64,000 nucleotides of DNA, taken from contig NZ_JACAOR010000010.1 of the NCBI RefSeq assembly GCF_013386115.1, positions 389,644 through 453,643 on the forward strand, written 5' to 3'. Position 1 is the stretch's first letter. Each line of letters starts with the position of its first letter. Below the pieces are notes generated by a model, which ran no database searches, was not told where the DNA came from, and was given only the letters and a program-made list of their open reading frames with translations. This DNA comes from Pseudomonas gingeri (lineage in GTDB: Bacteria > Pseudomonadota > Gammaproteobacteria > Pseudomonadales > Pseudomonadaceae). Shown piece by piece: positions 8,398 through 17,341 of the stretch. A program made the translations under genes and the position numbers.

Positions 8398-9756
8398 TCA
8401 GCCCACGGCCGCCGGTAACCAGACCGAAACGCTCAGGCCGCGCTGCCGTACTTCATCGCTGTACCCCAGGCGGATACGCGCGCCGGTGCGCTCGGCAATG
8501 GCCTTGATGATCGACAGCCCGAGCCCCGAGCCGACCTCGGTATTGCCCAGGCTGCGGTAGAACGGGTCGAACACCCGCTCGCGCTCCTCGATGGCAATCC
8601 CCGGGCCGTTGTCCCGGACCTGCAACAGCACGCCGCCCTGCTCCGCGCTCACCGACAGGTCCACCCGCCCGCCTTGCGGGGTATAGCGGATGGCGTTGTC
8701 CACCAGGTTCCTGACCAGGGCCAGCAGGTCGATCTCGTTGAGCGACACCCGCATGTCCTGCTCGCCTTCCACGCCGACATCGATCTGCTTGAGTTCGGCC
8801 AGTGGCAGCAGGTCTTCCAGCACGCGGCGGTAGATGCCATGCACGGAGATCGGCGCGGCGGGGGTTGTCGACGTCGATTGCGCCGTGGCCAGCGCCAGCA
8901 ACTGATCGATCAGGCTCTTGCCGCGCTCGATGCCCCGCTGCAACGGCACCAGCCGCTCGCGGGCGTCCGGCGACAGCTCGGCGGCGGCCAGGCGCTCGGC
9001 CTGCAGCGACAACGCGGTCAAGGGTGAACGCAGTTCGTGGGCGGCATCGGCGACAAAACGCCGCTGACTGTCCATCGAGCGGGCCACCCGGTCGAACAGG
9101 CGATTGATGGCGAGCACAAAGGAGCGGATTTCACTGGGCAGGTGTCGTTCGTCGATGGGATGCAGGTCCTGCTCGCTGCGCCGGTCGATGTCCTGCGCCA
9201 GGACCGCGATCGGACGAAACAGCTTGCGCACCAGGTCGGCCACCACCAGCAACAGTACCGGCAGCAGGATCAGAAAAGGCAGCAGGCCGCGCCAGGCACT
9301 TTCCCGGGCATCCTTGTCCCGTGCACCGGTTTCCTGGGCCACGGCGATGCGCTCGCCCGTGCCCAGGGTCTTGACCAGCACGCGAAACGGCTCGCCGCCG
9401 ACGGTCAGGGTCGCCAGGCCATCGGACAGGCTCGTCGGCAATGGCAGCGGGCCGCCGTCATCGATATTGCCCGAAGCCCGGGCCCCATCGCGCAGGTACT
9501 GGACGACCACCCGCGACTCCTCGTCGTCGTCCCTGATCGACATACCGGGGGCCGACGGACTCAGGGTCATGTTCTGGCGCTCGACCAGCACGGCGACCTG
9601 GCGCAGGGTATTGTCCTGCAACTCCAGCGCTTCATCGAACGCCGAGACAAAGGCAAAAATACCCGCCACCACCGCAACGACCAGGATCGCCAGCGACAGG
9701 CCGACGGACAGCCTGAGCTGGACGGACTCGCTCAGACGCCTTTTGAAACCATCCAT
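8398..9756 (-). CDS. Two-component sensor histidine kinase (PmrB/QseC type)
   Basis: 452 residues. A first membrane helix lies at about 17-39, then a periplasmic sensor region to about 180, a second helix (FLILLPVLLLVVADLV) and a HAMP-like linker. The dimerisation domain carries the phospho-acceptor His in FVADAAHELRSPLTAL. The ATP-binding domain shows the N box VRNLVDNAIRYTP, the G1 box VRDNGPGIA and the G2 box GSGLGLSI. The start overlaps the end of the response regulator by 25 bases, the usual coupled arrangement. The signal sensed is unknown; the lipoprotein and membrane protein upstream may belong to the same function. Confidence 0.93.
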   Translation of the reverse strand: MDGFKRRLSESVQLRLSVGLSLAILVVAVVAGIFAFVSAFDEALELQDNTLRQVAVLVERQNMTLSPSAPGMSIRDDDEESRVVVQYLRDGARASGNIDDGGPLPLPTSLSDGLATLTVGGEPFRVLVKTLGTGERIAVAQETGARDKDARESAWRGLLPFLILLPVLLLVVADLVRKLFRPIAVLAQDIDRRSEQDLHPIDERHLPSEIRSFVLAINRLFDRVARSMDSQRRFVADAAHELRSPLTALSLQAERLAAAELSPDARERLVPLQRGIERGKSLIDQLLALATAQSTSTTPAAPISVHGIYRRVLEDLLPLAELKQIDVGVEGEQDMRVSLNEIDLLALVRNLVDNAIRYTPQGGRVDLSVSAEQGGVLLQVRDNGPGIAIEERERVFDPFYRSLGNTEVGSGLGLSIIKAIAERTGARIRLGYSDEVRQRGLSVSVWLPAAVG

Positions 9757-10397
9757 CCCATCCCCCTGACATTCTTGATCACCTGGCTGCCCAGCTTGCG
9801 CCGCAGCGCGTGGATCAGAAACTCCACGGCATTGCTTTCCACCTCGTTGCCCCAGCCATAGAGACGATCTTCGAGATCGGCACGGGAAAGAATCGCCCCC
9901 GGACGGATCAGCAGCGCCTGGAGCAGCGAAAACTCGCGATTCGACAGTTGCACCTCGGGGTGCTCCGCCGTACTGGCCTGCTTGGACACCAGGTCCAGGG
10001 TGACCAGGCCATTGCTCAGCAGCGACAAGGCACTGCCGCCCTTGCGCCGCAGTACCGCACGCATGCGTGCCAGCAATTCGGCCATTTCAAACGGCTTGAG
10101 CAGGAAGTCATCGGCACCGCCATCAAGGCCGCGCAGGCGTTGATCGAGGCTGTCGCGGGCGGTGATGATCAGCAACGGCACGGCATTGTCGGCGGAACGA
10201 ATGCTGTCCAGCACCGCCAGGCCATCCTTGCCGGGCAAGCCCAGGTCCAGCAGCACCAGGTCGTAGTGCTGGGTGTCCAGGGTCGCCAGTGCGGTCAGGC
10301 CATTGTTGACCCAGTCGGCGGCATAGCCGGCATCCTTCAGGGCCCCCTGGATCACCTCCCCGATCATCGGGTCATCTTCGACCAGCAGTATGCGCAT
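9732..10397 (-). CDS. OmpR/PhoB-family response regulator
   Basis: 221 residues. The receiver domain has the acidic pair EDD at 7-9, the phospho-acceptor Asp51 in LLDLGLPG, the Thr of IITA, and the conserved Lys in LLKPF. The C-terminal winged helix contains LSNREFSLLQALL and ends with the family motif NVRGMGW. It works with the overlapping downstream histidine kinase. No direct-repeat target could be identified by eye. It is followed by the kinase and preceded, 128 bases upstream on the same strand, by a lipoprotein gene. Confidence 0.95.
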   Translation of the reverse strand: MRILLVEDDPMIGEVIQGALKDAGYAADWVNNGLTALATLDTQHYDLVLLDLGLPGKDGLAVLDSIRSADNAVPLLIITARDSLDQRLRGLDGGADDFLLKPFEMAELLARMRAVLRRKGGSALSLLSNGLVTLDLVSKQASTAEHPEVQLSNREFSLLQALLIRPGAILSRADLEDRLYGWGNEVESNAVEFLIHALRRKLGSQVIKNVRGMGWMVSKGV

Positions 10398-10525
10398 ATC
10401 CCTCTCCGACCATCAGCAAGGCCCGGCACCCGCGACGCGGATGCCGAGCCTCTATTGAAGCATCTGTCGCCCGCCGCGTGCAGCGTTTTGACCTGGATGC
10501 ATGCGGCGGGCGAGCTGGCTGGCGA

Positions 10526-10963
10526 TCACTTGCCGCCTTGCAGGCTCGCGAAGGTCTTCAGCAGATCGGTCATGGCGACCTTGCAGTCGCTCTGCTTCGG
10601 CGAACCCGCGCGCAGGGCTTCAAGGGCATTGTCGATGGCCTTGTCCAGCAGGTGCCAGTCACTGGCGGCACGGGGCTTGATCCCGGCTTCGGCGGAGTCC
10701 CAGGCCAGCTCCAGGTCCTTGATCCGTGTTTTTGCACCGGCCAGGTCGTTCTGCTCGACCAACCCGGCAACCTGGCTGGCGATGCCCTGGAAGGCCGACA
10801 GATCGCCCAGCTTGGAGGGCGAGGCATGGCTCGAATCGGCCTGTGCATTGGCCGTGCCGGCCTTGGGGGTATCCGGCGATTTCGAGCAGGCGGTGGCCAG
10901 GCTCAACAAGGCGATGGCGCCGACAATGGCGGCTTTGCGAATAGCGCTACGAACGGTCAGCAT
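10526..10963 (-). CDS. Small putative lipoprotein near the two-component system
   Basis: 145 residues. The N-terminal signal is basic (RSAIRKA) followed by a hydrophobic run and a lipobox-like LATAC, with Cys about residue 26. A Ser/Ala-rich linker precedes a helical domain of about 90 residues (LGDLSAFQGIASQVAGLVEQ region onward). I recognise no named family. It lies 43 bases downstream of the multi-pass membrane protein gene and upstream of the response regulator, all on one strand. It may therefore be an accessory envelope protein of this locus; that is inference. Confidence 0.75.
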   Translation of the reverse strand: MLTVRSAIRKAAIVGAIALLSLATACSKSPDTPKAGTANAQADSSHASPSKLGDLSAFQGIASQVAGLVEQNDLAGAKTRIKDLELAWDSAEAGIKPRAASDWHLLDKAIDNALEALRAGSPKQSDCKVAMTDLLKTFASLQGGK

Positions 10964-11006
10964 GATGATTCCTTGATAATTGAAATGAGTGAGGTTGAAG
11001 ACGGGG

Positions 11007-11774
11007 TCAGTCGGAAACCGGCTTGCGCTGGCCGACGCCGAGCTGGGCGACGATGACCAGCATCAGGATGACGCTGAGGAAGATCGCGCTGGTCCATGCC
11101 GCGCCCATGCCGAGGCCGCCATAGGTCTTGGCCTGGGTCAGCAGGTCCCCCAGGGAAGCACCGAACGGACGGGTCAGGATGTAGGCGATCCAGAAGGTCA
11201 GGACCGTATTGCCGCCCAGGCGCCAGGCGGCGAATGTGGCGCCGATCAGCACGGCGAAAATCACCGAGCCGAGGGTGAAACCCAGGCCCAGCGCCTCGGT
11301 CGCCAGGTCGCCGGCCGCCGTGCCCAGGGCAAAGGTGCAGAGCACGGTCGCCCAATAGAACAGCTCCCGGCGCGGGGTGACGATATCGGCAATCGACAGG
11401 CTGCGCTCCAGCCTGAACCAGACCAGGAAATTGATCGCCAGCAGCACGCTGAACACCGCCGTGCTGGCATACAGGCTGATACCCAGCTGGTCGGTGAGCA
11501 CATCGGTGATCTGCGTACCGACGATGCTCACCAGCACCACGCTCAGCCAGTAGATCCAGGGGGTGTAGGCGCGGGTACGGAGTTGAGCGAACAACGCGAT
11601 GGCCAGCAGCACGGCCATGCCGATACTGGTCAGGCCCTGGCCCAGCCCGGCATCGACGGCAAGGTAGTCGGCGGCGGTTTCGCCGACGGTGGTGGACATG
11701 ATCTTGATGACCCAGAACGACAACGTCACTTCGGGGACTTTGTTGAGCCAGTCGGCTCCGGTTAGCGGCTTCAT
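11007..11774 (-). CDS. Multi-pass membrane protein, COG4705-like
   Basis: 255 residues from the ATG at 11774; an upstream ATG at 11804 would add ten non-membrane residues, and AGGGAG stands 12 bases before the chosen start. The sequence is almost all membrane helices, about eight. Two halves look alike: TTVGETAADYL with a following helix early on, and TALGTAAGDLATEALGLG in the middle. Both contain Thr-x-x-G-E/D motifs, so it appears to be an internal duplication. This matches uncharacterised COG4705 inner-membrane proteins. It heads a same-strand group with the lipoprotein, response regulator and kinase. Function unknown; transport or metal-stress roles would be guesses. Confidence 0.8.
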   Translation of the reverse strand: MKPLTGADWLNKVPEVTLSFWVIKIMSTTVGETAADYLAVDAGLGQGLTSIGMAVLLAIALFAQLRTRAYTPWIYWLSVVLVSIVGTQITDVLTDQLGISLYASTAVFSVLLAINFLVWFRLERSLSIADIVTPRRELFYWATVLCTFALGTAAGDLATEALGLGFTLGSVIFAVLIGATFAAWRLGGNTVLTFWIAYILTRPFGASLGDLLTQAKTYGGLGMGAAWTSAIFLSVILMLVIVAQLGVGQRKPVSD

Positions 11775-11875
11775 GTGAAGGTTATCTCCCTGGCAGCGCG
11801 GCAACTGGCGCTGGGGGGAGACTACCCGGGCAAACTTAGCCGGGACTGAGGCGCGGCGATTTGCCCGTCCGGGCG

Positions 11876-12772
11876 CTAGAGGCCGCCATCGTCACGCGCC
11901 AGGCTTTCGCGCAGGAACTCGATGAACGCCTGCACCGGCCGCGACGCCTGGCGGTGCTGCGGATACACCGCCGACAAGCGCAGTGGCTCGGGGCGCAGGG
12001 AGTCGAGCAAGGTCACCAGGCGGCCGTCGCGCAAGGCCGCGTCGACGATAAAGGTCGGCAGGTAGGCGATGCCCATGCCGGCGATGGCCGCATCCCTGAG
12101 CAATTCACCGTTGTTGACCCGCATGCGCCCCGTGACATTGACCACCACCGGCTTGCCCTGCCCCTCGAAACGCCACTGCACCTGACGGCCATGGCCATAG
12201 GGCAGGCAATCGTGGGCATGCAGGTCGTCGGGCTTGAGGGGTGTACCGCGTTCGGCCAGGTAGGCCGGGCTGGCGCAGTACACCCGGTCGATGGTGGCGA
12301 TACGTCGGGCAATCAGGCTCGAGTCCTCCAGCACGCCGATGCGCAGCGCCAGGTCATAGCCCTCGCCGAGCAGATCCACCGGACGGTCGCTGAGGTCGAC
12401 TTCGACAGTGACGTCACGGTAACGCTTGAGAAATGCCGGCAGCAGCGATCCCAGGTGAGCCAGGGCAAACGACAGGGGCGCACTCAGGCGAAGGGTCCCG
12501 CGCGGCTCGGCGGTCTGACCGGCGATGCCCTGCTCCATGTGCTCGACTTCGGCGAGCAGGCGCAAGGCGGATTCGTAGTAGCTCTGCCCCAGGGGCGTGA
12601 CATCCAGGCGGCGGGTCGAGCGATTGAGCAGGCGCACCCCGAGGCGTTCCTCCAGTTGCATCAGGCGACGGCTGACGAACTGCTTGGACAGGCCCAGTTG
12701 ATCCGCTGCCGCGGTGAAACTGCCCGAGTCCATGACCTGGCAGAACATACGCATGTCTTCGAAAGGGTTCAT
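11876..12772 (-). CDS. LysR-family transcriptional regulator
   Basis: 298 residues from the ATG at 12772, which gives the standard N-terminus MNPFEDMRMFCQVMDSGSF. An upstream in-frame extension of about 50 residues has no LysR character. The helix-turn-helix is TAAADQLGLSKQFVSRRLMQ. The effector domain carries PHDCLPY-like and EVDLSDRPVDLL motifs of the DsdC/CrgA-type subgroup. It is transcribed away from the YcaC gene, with a REPIN in between, so its targets are not clear from position. Effector unknown. Confidence 0.92.
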   Translation of the reverse strand: MNPFEDMRMFCQVMDSGSFTAAADQLGLSKQFVSRRLMQLEERLGVRLLNRSTRRLDVTPLGQSYYESALRLLAEVEHMEQGIAGQTAEPRGTLRLSAPLSFALAHLGSLLPAFLKRYRDVTVEVDLSDRPVDLLGEGYDLALRIGVLEDSSLIARRIATIDRVYCASPAYLAERGTPLKPDDLHAHDCLPYGHGRQVQWRFEGQGKPVVVNVTGRMRVNNGELLRDAAIAGMGIAYLPTFIVDAALRDGRLVTLLDSLRPEPLRLSAVYPQHRQASRPVQAFIEFLRESLARDDGGL

Positions 12773-12896
12773 TGTCACGCTCGGGTTGACAGCAAGCCCC
12801 TTTATAACGACTTTTTCCTTTCCCCACATCTCATAATCGGTAACCACGAAACCTGTGGGGGCCTTAGCGCCGAGCCACTTCCTGTTCCCGACCACT

Positions 12897-12994
12897 GCAG
12901 GAGCCGGCTTGCCTGGACGCCGCATCGCAGCGATGAGGCCCTTGAGCCTTGTGCTGCCCGTGCGTACGCCATCGCCAGCAAGCCGGCTCCCACC
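12897..12994. repeat. REPIN: inverted pair of REP sequences
   Basis: GCAGGAGCCGGCTTGCCTGG at 12897-12916 and the inverted copy GCCAGCAAGCCGGCTCCCAC at 12974-12993, separated by about 57 bases. Each core (AGCCGGCT) is itself palindromic. Two inverted REP units form the REPIN unit common in intergenic DNA of fluorescent pseudomonads. It fills most of the gap between the LysR gene and the ycaC-like gene. Confidence 0.8.
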
Positions 12995-13039
12995 GGTCGG
13001 TGCCTCACCGCCAGGTCCCGTGCGGCACCGACATGACCG

Positions 13040-13666
13040 TTACTTGGCTGTCAGCGCCGAGTAGCTGTTCATCAGGTTGCGGTAGTTAGGGATGCGCGGC
13101 GACAGCAGGTTCGCCAGGCCTTCCATGTCGTTGCGCCAGTCGCCTTGCAGCTCGCACGCCACCGAGAACCAGTTGACCAGTTGCGCACCGGCGGCGGTCA
13201 TCCGCGCCCAGGCCGCCTGCTGCACGGTTTCGTTGAAGGTGCCCGAGGCATCGGTGACCACGAACACTTCAAAGCCTTCGGCCAGGGCCGACAAGGTCGG
13301 GAAGGTCACGCAGACATCGGTCACGACGCCGGCGATGATCAACTGCTTGCGGCCGGTAGCCTTTACCGCCTTGACGAAATCGGCGTTGTCCCAGGCATTG
13401 ATCTGGCCTGGACGGGGAATGTACGGGGCGTCCGGGAACAGTTCCTTGAGCTCCGGCACCATCGGGCCGTTCGGGCCATTTTCGAAGCTGGTGGTGAGGA
13501 TGGTCGGCAGTTTGAAGAACTTCGCCAGGTCGGCCAGGGCCAGGACATTGTTCTTGAACTCGTTCGGCGAAAAATCCTGCACCAGCGAGATCAGGCCGGT
13601 CTGGTGGTCGACCAGCAGGACCACCGCGTCGTCTTTGTTCAGGCGTTTGTAGGGAACGTTGCTCAT
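13040..13666 (-). CDS. ycaC: YcaC-like isochorismatase-fold cysteine hydrolase
   Basis: 208 residues, exactly the length of E. coli YcaC, with very similar sequence throughout (VLLVDHQTGL, TSFENGPNGP, NAWDN, ACELQGDWRNDMEGLA). The fold is an isochorismatase-like alpha/beta hydrolase that forms octamers in YcaC. Asp20 and Cys119 (VVTDVCVTF) are the expected catalytic pair; the substrate is unknown in the family. Start chosen at the ATG at 13666, followed by MSNVPYKRL; the longer frame upstream is not conserved-looking. It lies 67 bases downstream of the amidohydrolase gene on the same strand, so the two are probably co-transcribed and may act on one amide-type substrate. Confidence 0.93.
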   Translation of the reverse strand: MSNVPYKRLNKDDAVVLLVDHQTGLISLVQDFSPNEFKNNVLALADLAKFFKLPTILTTSFENGPNGPMVPELKELFPDAPYIPRPGQINAWDNADFVKAVKATGRKQLIIAGVVTDVCVTFPTLSALAEGFEVFVVTDASGTFNETVQQAAWARMTAAGAQLVNWFSVACELQGDWRNDMEGLANLLSPRIPNYRNLMNSYSALTAK

Positions 13667-13733
13667 GTGAAACTCCTTGGTGACGTGAGAGTACAGTGGG
13701 CGCCGGCCATACGGGTCCGGCGCCGATGGGGAA

Positions 13734-15572
13734 TCAGAAGGCAAAACACGAGCAGCCGAATGCGCCCCAGAATCCCTGGAAGTCGCTGACCGGCGCATTC
13801 GACAGGCGCGCCCGCTCATGGCTGTGGGAGTGCACGGCGCAGGGACCGCTGCACTGGTGGACCTGGGCCTGCAGCGGCGAAGTCGGACGCCAGTGCCCCG
13901 GCACCTTGGCCACCGGTGACCAGTCCGGCAGCACCGGCAGGCCTGCCGGGCCGAGCTTCTCGAAGTCGCCGGTGGCGTAGACCACCTTGCCACCGACCAC
14001 CGTCAGCACCGACTCGATCCACTTGATGGCCTCTTCCTCGACCTTGAAGTAGTCCGCGCTCAGCGCCGCCAGATCGGCCAGCTGGCCGACCTTGATCTGG
14101 CCCTTGCTGCCCTGCTCGGAGGAAAACCAGGCGCTGCCGTGGGTGAACAGTTCCAGGGCGGTCTGGCGCGACAGGCCTTCCTCATGCAGGGCCAGGCCGC
14201 CGACCGTGCGTCCACTGACCATCCAGTACAGCGAGGTCCACGGGTTGTAACTGGACACCCGCGTGGCATCGGTGCCCGCGCCTACCGGCACGCCTTCGGC
14301 GAGCATGCGCTTGATCGGCGGCGTGGCCTCGGCGGCCTTGGCGCCGTAGCGCTCGACGAAATATTCGCCCTGGAACGCCATGCGGTCCTGGATCGCGATG
14401 CCGCCGCCCAGGGCCCGCACCCGCTCGATGTTCTGCGGGGTGATGGTCTCGGCATGGTCGAAGAACCACGGCAGGCCGTTGAACGGGATATCGCGGTTGA
14501 CCTTCTCGAACACGTCGAGCATGCGGCTGATGGATTCGTTGTAGGTGGCATGCAGGCGGAACGGCCAGCGCTGTTCCACCAGGTGGCGGACCACCGGCTC
14601 CAGCTCGGCTTCCATGCTCTGCGGCAGGTCCGGGCGCGGTTCGAGGAAATCCTCGAAGTCGGCGGCGGAGAACACCAGCATCTCCCCGGCACCGTTGTGC
14701 CGCAGGTAGTCGTCGCCCTGGTGCAGCTTGACGCTGCCGGTCCAGTTCTTGAAGTCGGCCAGTTCTTCCTTGGGCTTCTGGGTGAACAGGTTGTAGGCGA
14801 TGCGCACCGTCAACTGCTGGTCCCTGGCCAACTGCTCGATCACCGCGTAGTCGTCGGGGTAGTTCTGGAAGCCGCCGCCGGCATCGATGGCGCTGGTCAG
14901 GCCGAGACGGTTGAGTTCGCGCATGAACTGGCGCGTCGAGTTGACCTGGTATTCCAGGGGCAGCTTGGGGCCCTTGGCGAGGGTCGAGTAGAGAATCATC
15001 GCGTTGGGGCGGGCCACCAGCATGCCGGTCGGTTCGCCGTTGGCATCGCGGACGATCTCGCCACCCGGCGGGTTCGGCGTGTCGCGGGTGTAGCCGGCCA
15101 CGCGCAAGGCGGCCCGGTTGAGCAAGGCGCGGTCATACAGGTGCAGCACGAATACCGGGGTATCCGGCGCGGCCTGGTTCAGCTCCGCCAGGGTCGGCAT
15201 GCGCTTCTCGGTGAACTGGAATTCGTTCCAGCCGCCCACCACCCGCACCCACTGGGGCGTCGGCGTGCGGTCTGCCTGGTCCTTGAGCATGCGCAAGGCA
15301 TCGGCCAGGGACGGTACGCCTTCCCAGCGCAGTTCGAGGTTGTAGTTGAGGCCGCCACGGATCAGGTGCAGGTGCGAGTCGTTGAGGCCGGGAATCACGC
15401 AGCGGCCCTTGAGGTCGATGACCTGGGTGTCGTTACCGCGCAGGGCCATGGCCTGGGCATCGCTGCCGACCGTCACGAAGCGCCCGTCGCGGATGGCCAC
15501 GGCACTGGCCAGGGGCTTTTCACGGTCGACGGTATGAAATTGACCATTGAACAGAATCAGATCGGCGTTCAT
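13734..15572 (-). CDS. YtcJ-like metal-dependent amidohydrolase
   Basis: 612 residues, amidohydrolase-3 family. An N-terminal beta-sandwich portion (GQFHTVD, AIRDGRFVTVG) frames a TIM barrel. Metal-site motifs are visible: HLH in NDSHLHL, His in RLHATYNE, His in FFDHAET, and Asp in GAGTDATRV. The C-terminal tail of about 60 residues beyond the sandwich is Cys/His-rich (HQCSGPC, HSHSHE, GCSC), which is unusual and may bind metal. AAGGAAA precedes the ATG. The enzyme is probably cytoplasmic as no signal peptide is seen. It sits between doxX and the YcaC-like hydrolase on the same strand. Substrate unknown; hydrolysis of an amide or N-acyl compound is the family expectation. Confidence 0.88.
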   Translation of the reverse strand: MNADLILFNGQFHTVDREKPLASAVAIRDGRFVTVGSDAQAMALRGNDTQVIDLKGRCVIPGLNDSHLHLIRGGLNYNLELRWEGVPSLADALRMLKDQADRTPTPQWVRVVGGWNEFQFTEKRMPTLAELNQAAPDTPVFVLHLYDRALLNRAALRVAGYTRDTPNPPGGEIVRDANGEPTGMLVARPNAMILYSTLAKGPKLPLEYQVNSTRQFMRELNRLGLTSAIDAGGGFQNYPDDYAVIEQLARDQQLTVRIAYNLFTQKPKEELADFKNWTGSVKLHQGDDYLRHNGAGEMLVFSAADFEDFLEPRPDLPQSMEAELEPVVRHLVEQRWPFRLHATYNESISRMLDVFEKVNRDIPFNGLPWFFDHAETITPQNIERVRALGGGIAIQDRMAFQGEYFVERYGAKAAEATPPIKRMLAEGVPVGAGTDATRVSSYNPWTSLYWMVSGRTVGGLALHEEGLSRQTALELFTHGSAWFSSEQGSKGQIKVGQLADLAALSADYFKVEEEAIKWIESVLTVVGGKVVYATGDFEKLGPAGLPVLPDWSPVAKVPGHWRPTSPLQAQVHQCSGPCAVHSHSHERARLSNAPVSDFQGFWGAFGCSCFAF

Positions 15573-15620
15573 CGCGTTTCCTTCGACAGAGTGAGCATGG
15601 AGAAAGGATCGTCCCTGGTA

Positions 15621-16037
15621 TCAGGCATGGCGCCAGGCCCCGGCAAGGCGCTCGCCGAGCGCCAGCCGTCCGGGGCCGGCAATCAGAAGACTGGTGAACA
15701 GGATCAGCAGCAGCCAGCCGAACTGGCCTTCGGCGATCGTCCATTGCGGATGCACGATCAACAACGCCACCCACAGCACACAGAGAATAGGCAAGCAGGC
15801 CAGACGCACCAGTACGCCGGCGATAATCAGCAGCGGGCAGAACACCTCGGCGAAGATCGCCAGGCCCAGGGTCAGGTCGGCGCCCAGGTGGAAAGGATCT
15901 TCGATGTTCTGCAGTTCGCTGCTGTAGTGCAGCAGTTTCGGCAGGCCATGGACCCACAACAGGAACAGCCCGGCGCTGACCCGCAGGAACAACCATCCAA
16001 GATCCCGAGCCCGTTCATCCCGGCGCAAAGCGTCCAT
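15621..16037 (-). CDS. DoxX-family membrane protein
   Basis: 138 residues from the ATG at 16037; a GTG nine codons upstream is also possible. Four membrane helices are visible, with the family pattern LFLRVSAGLFLLWVHGLPKLL at the first, GLAIFAEVFCPLLII at the second, and a Pro-His-Trp loop near residue 100. DoxX proteins are often linked to redox or thiol-oxidation functions. It lies 48 bases upstream of the amidohydrolase gene on the same strand and 19 bases after a terminator-like hairpin that follows the LysR gene. Confidence 0.88.
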   Translation of the reverse strand: MDALRRDERARDLGWLFLRVSAGLFLLWVHGLPKLLHYSSELQNIEDPFHLGADLTLGLAIFAEVFCPLLIIAGVLVRLACLPILCVLWVALLIVHPQWTIAEGQFGWLLLILFTSLLIAGPGRLALGERLAGAWRHA

Positions 16038-16055
16038 GAGCCACCCATCGCAATG

Positions 16056-16081
16056 AAAAACCACCGGCGTGGTGACGCCGG
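16056..16081 (-). terminator. Rho-independent terminator between lysR and doxX
   Basis: Reading on the minus strand: CCGGCGT-CACC-ACGCCGG followed by TGGTTTTT. This 7-bp GC-rich stem, tetraloop and T-run match an intrinsic terminator. It ends 18 bases before the doxX start codon. Confidence 0.65.
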
Positions 16082-16153
16082 ACTGTCGGTGGATAGTGCG
16101 GCGACGGGGCAGGGAAAAATTGAATGTACGTGCTCTCTTTCCCGTGGGCGCCC

Positions 16154-17077
16154 CTAGGGCGTCCGGATGTCCAGCGGCGCGGACATGAACTGCGCGATCC
16201 GCGAGCGCAGCCAGCGTTCCGCCGGGTCGTTGTCGTGGACCCCGCTCCAGGCCATGGACAGTTGCGCAGCATCGATGGGAAACGGCGGATCCTCGGCCCG
16301 CAACGCACAGCCCTCGACCAGGGCACAGGCGGCGTAGTCGGGCACGGTGGCGATCATCTCGGTGCCGGCCAGCAGGGCGCGCAGGCCACTGAACTGCGGA
16401 ACACCCAGGACCACGCGCCGGCTGCGGCCGACCTTGGCCAGGTCGAGGTCGATATTGCCGCTCAGGTCGCCGGAGAACGACACCATCGCGTGGGGCCGCT
16501 CGCAGTACTCATCCAGGGTCAGCAGGCCGGGTCGCTTGTCCCCGCGCAGCACCTTGCAGGGAATGTCGCGCAGGGTCTTGCGCTTGGCATTGGCCGGCAG
16601 TTCGGTGGTGTAGCTGACCCCGACCGAAATCTCCCCGGAGGCCAGCAGCGCGGGCATCAGCAGGTAGTTGGCCCGGCGTACCACCACGACTATCCCCGGC
16701 GCCTCCTCACGCAACCGGCTCAGCAGGGGCGGAAACAGGCCGAACTCGGCGTCGTCGGAAAGACCGATGCGAAACACATCGCCGCTGGTCGCCGGATCGA
16801 ATGCCTTGGCCCGGCTCACCGCCCCGGAAATGGTGTCCATCGCCGGTTGCAGCTCCTTGAGGATGGCCTGGGCCCGTGCCGTCGGCTCCATGCCACGGCC
16901 ATTGCGCAACAGCAACGGATCGTCGAACAGGTCGCGCAGGCGCCCCAGGGCGGCACTCACCGCCGGCTGGCCCATGAAGAGCTTTTCGGCGACCCGGGTC
17001 AGGTTCTTCTCGAACATCAAGGCCTCGAAAATCACCAACAGGTTCATGTCGACGCGGCGCAGGTCGTTTCGGTTCAT
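16154..17077 (-). CDS. LysR-family transcriptional regulator
   Basis: 307 residues with a NodD/SyrM-like N-terminus (MNRNDLRRVDMNLLVIFEAL). The helix-turn-helix is TRVAEKLFMGQPAVSAALGRL. The effector domain includes FRIGLSDDAEFGLFP and a long variable middle. It is upstream of doxX, the amidohydrolase and ycaC on the same strand, and divergent from an AraC gene, so it is the most likely regulator of that group. Effector unknown. Confidence 0.93.
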   Translation of the reverse strand: MNRNDLRRVDMNLLVIFEALMFEKNLTRVAEKLFMGQPAVSAALGRLRDLFDDPLLLRNGRGMEPTARAQAILKELQPAMDTISGAVSRAKAFDPATSGDVFRIGLSDDAEFGLFPPLLSRLREEAPGIVVVVRRANYLLMPALLASGEISVGVSYTTELPANAKRKTLRDIPCKVLRGDKRPGLLTLDEYCERPHAMVSFSGDLSGNIDLDLAKVGRSRRVVLGVPQFSGLRALLAGTEMIATVPDYAACALVEGCALRAEDPPFPIDAAQLSMAWSGVHDNDPAERWLRSRIAQFMSAPLDIRTP

Positions 17078-17341
17078 CGGCGCAATCTCCTTGCAGGTTC
17101 AGTCGGGCTGGCGCCTCCAGTCTGCGCCTGCGCCCGCCTTCGATACTTGCAGCGGTGTGCTGACTTGCGCGGGGGCGGCCCCGCGCGACGAGCACGACCC
17201 GAAATTAACAACGTTTAACTCGCCGGTTCGCGCCCCCCGCCCAAGAATGAAGTGCCCTGCCCTCTCATCGGTTTTTCCGGAGCAACGGCGCTGACCCGAC
17301 GTGCTGTGCGCCAGCGCCTGCTCCCGACACGGACATTGCTT

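Noticed and set aside
14139..16157. Long plus-strand frame opposite the amidohydrolase and DoxX genes
   Set aside because: No domain, low-complexity composition, and it crosses two real genes.
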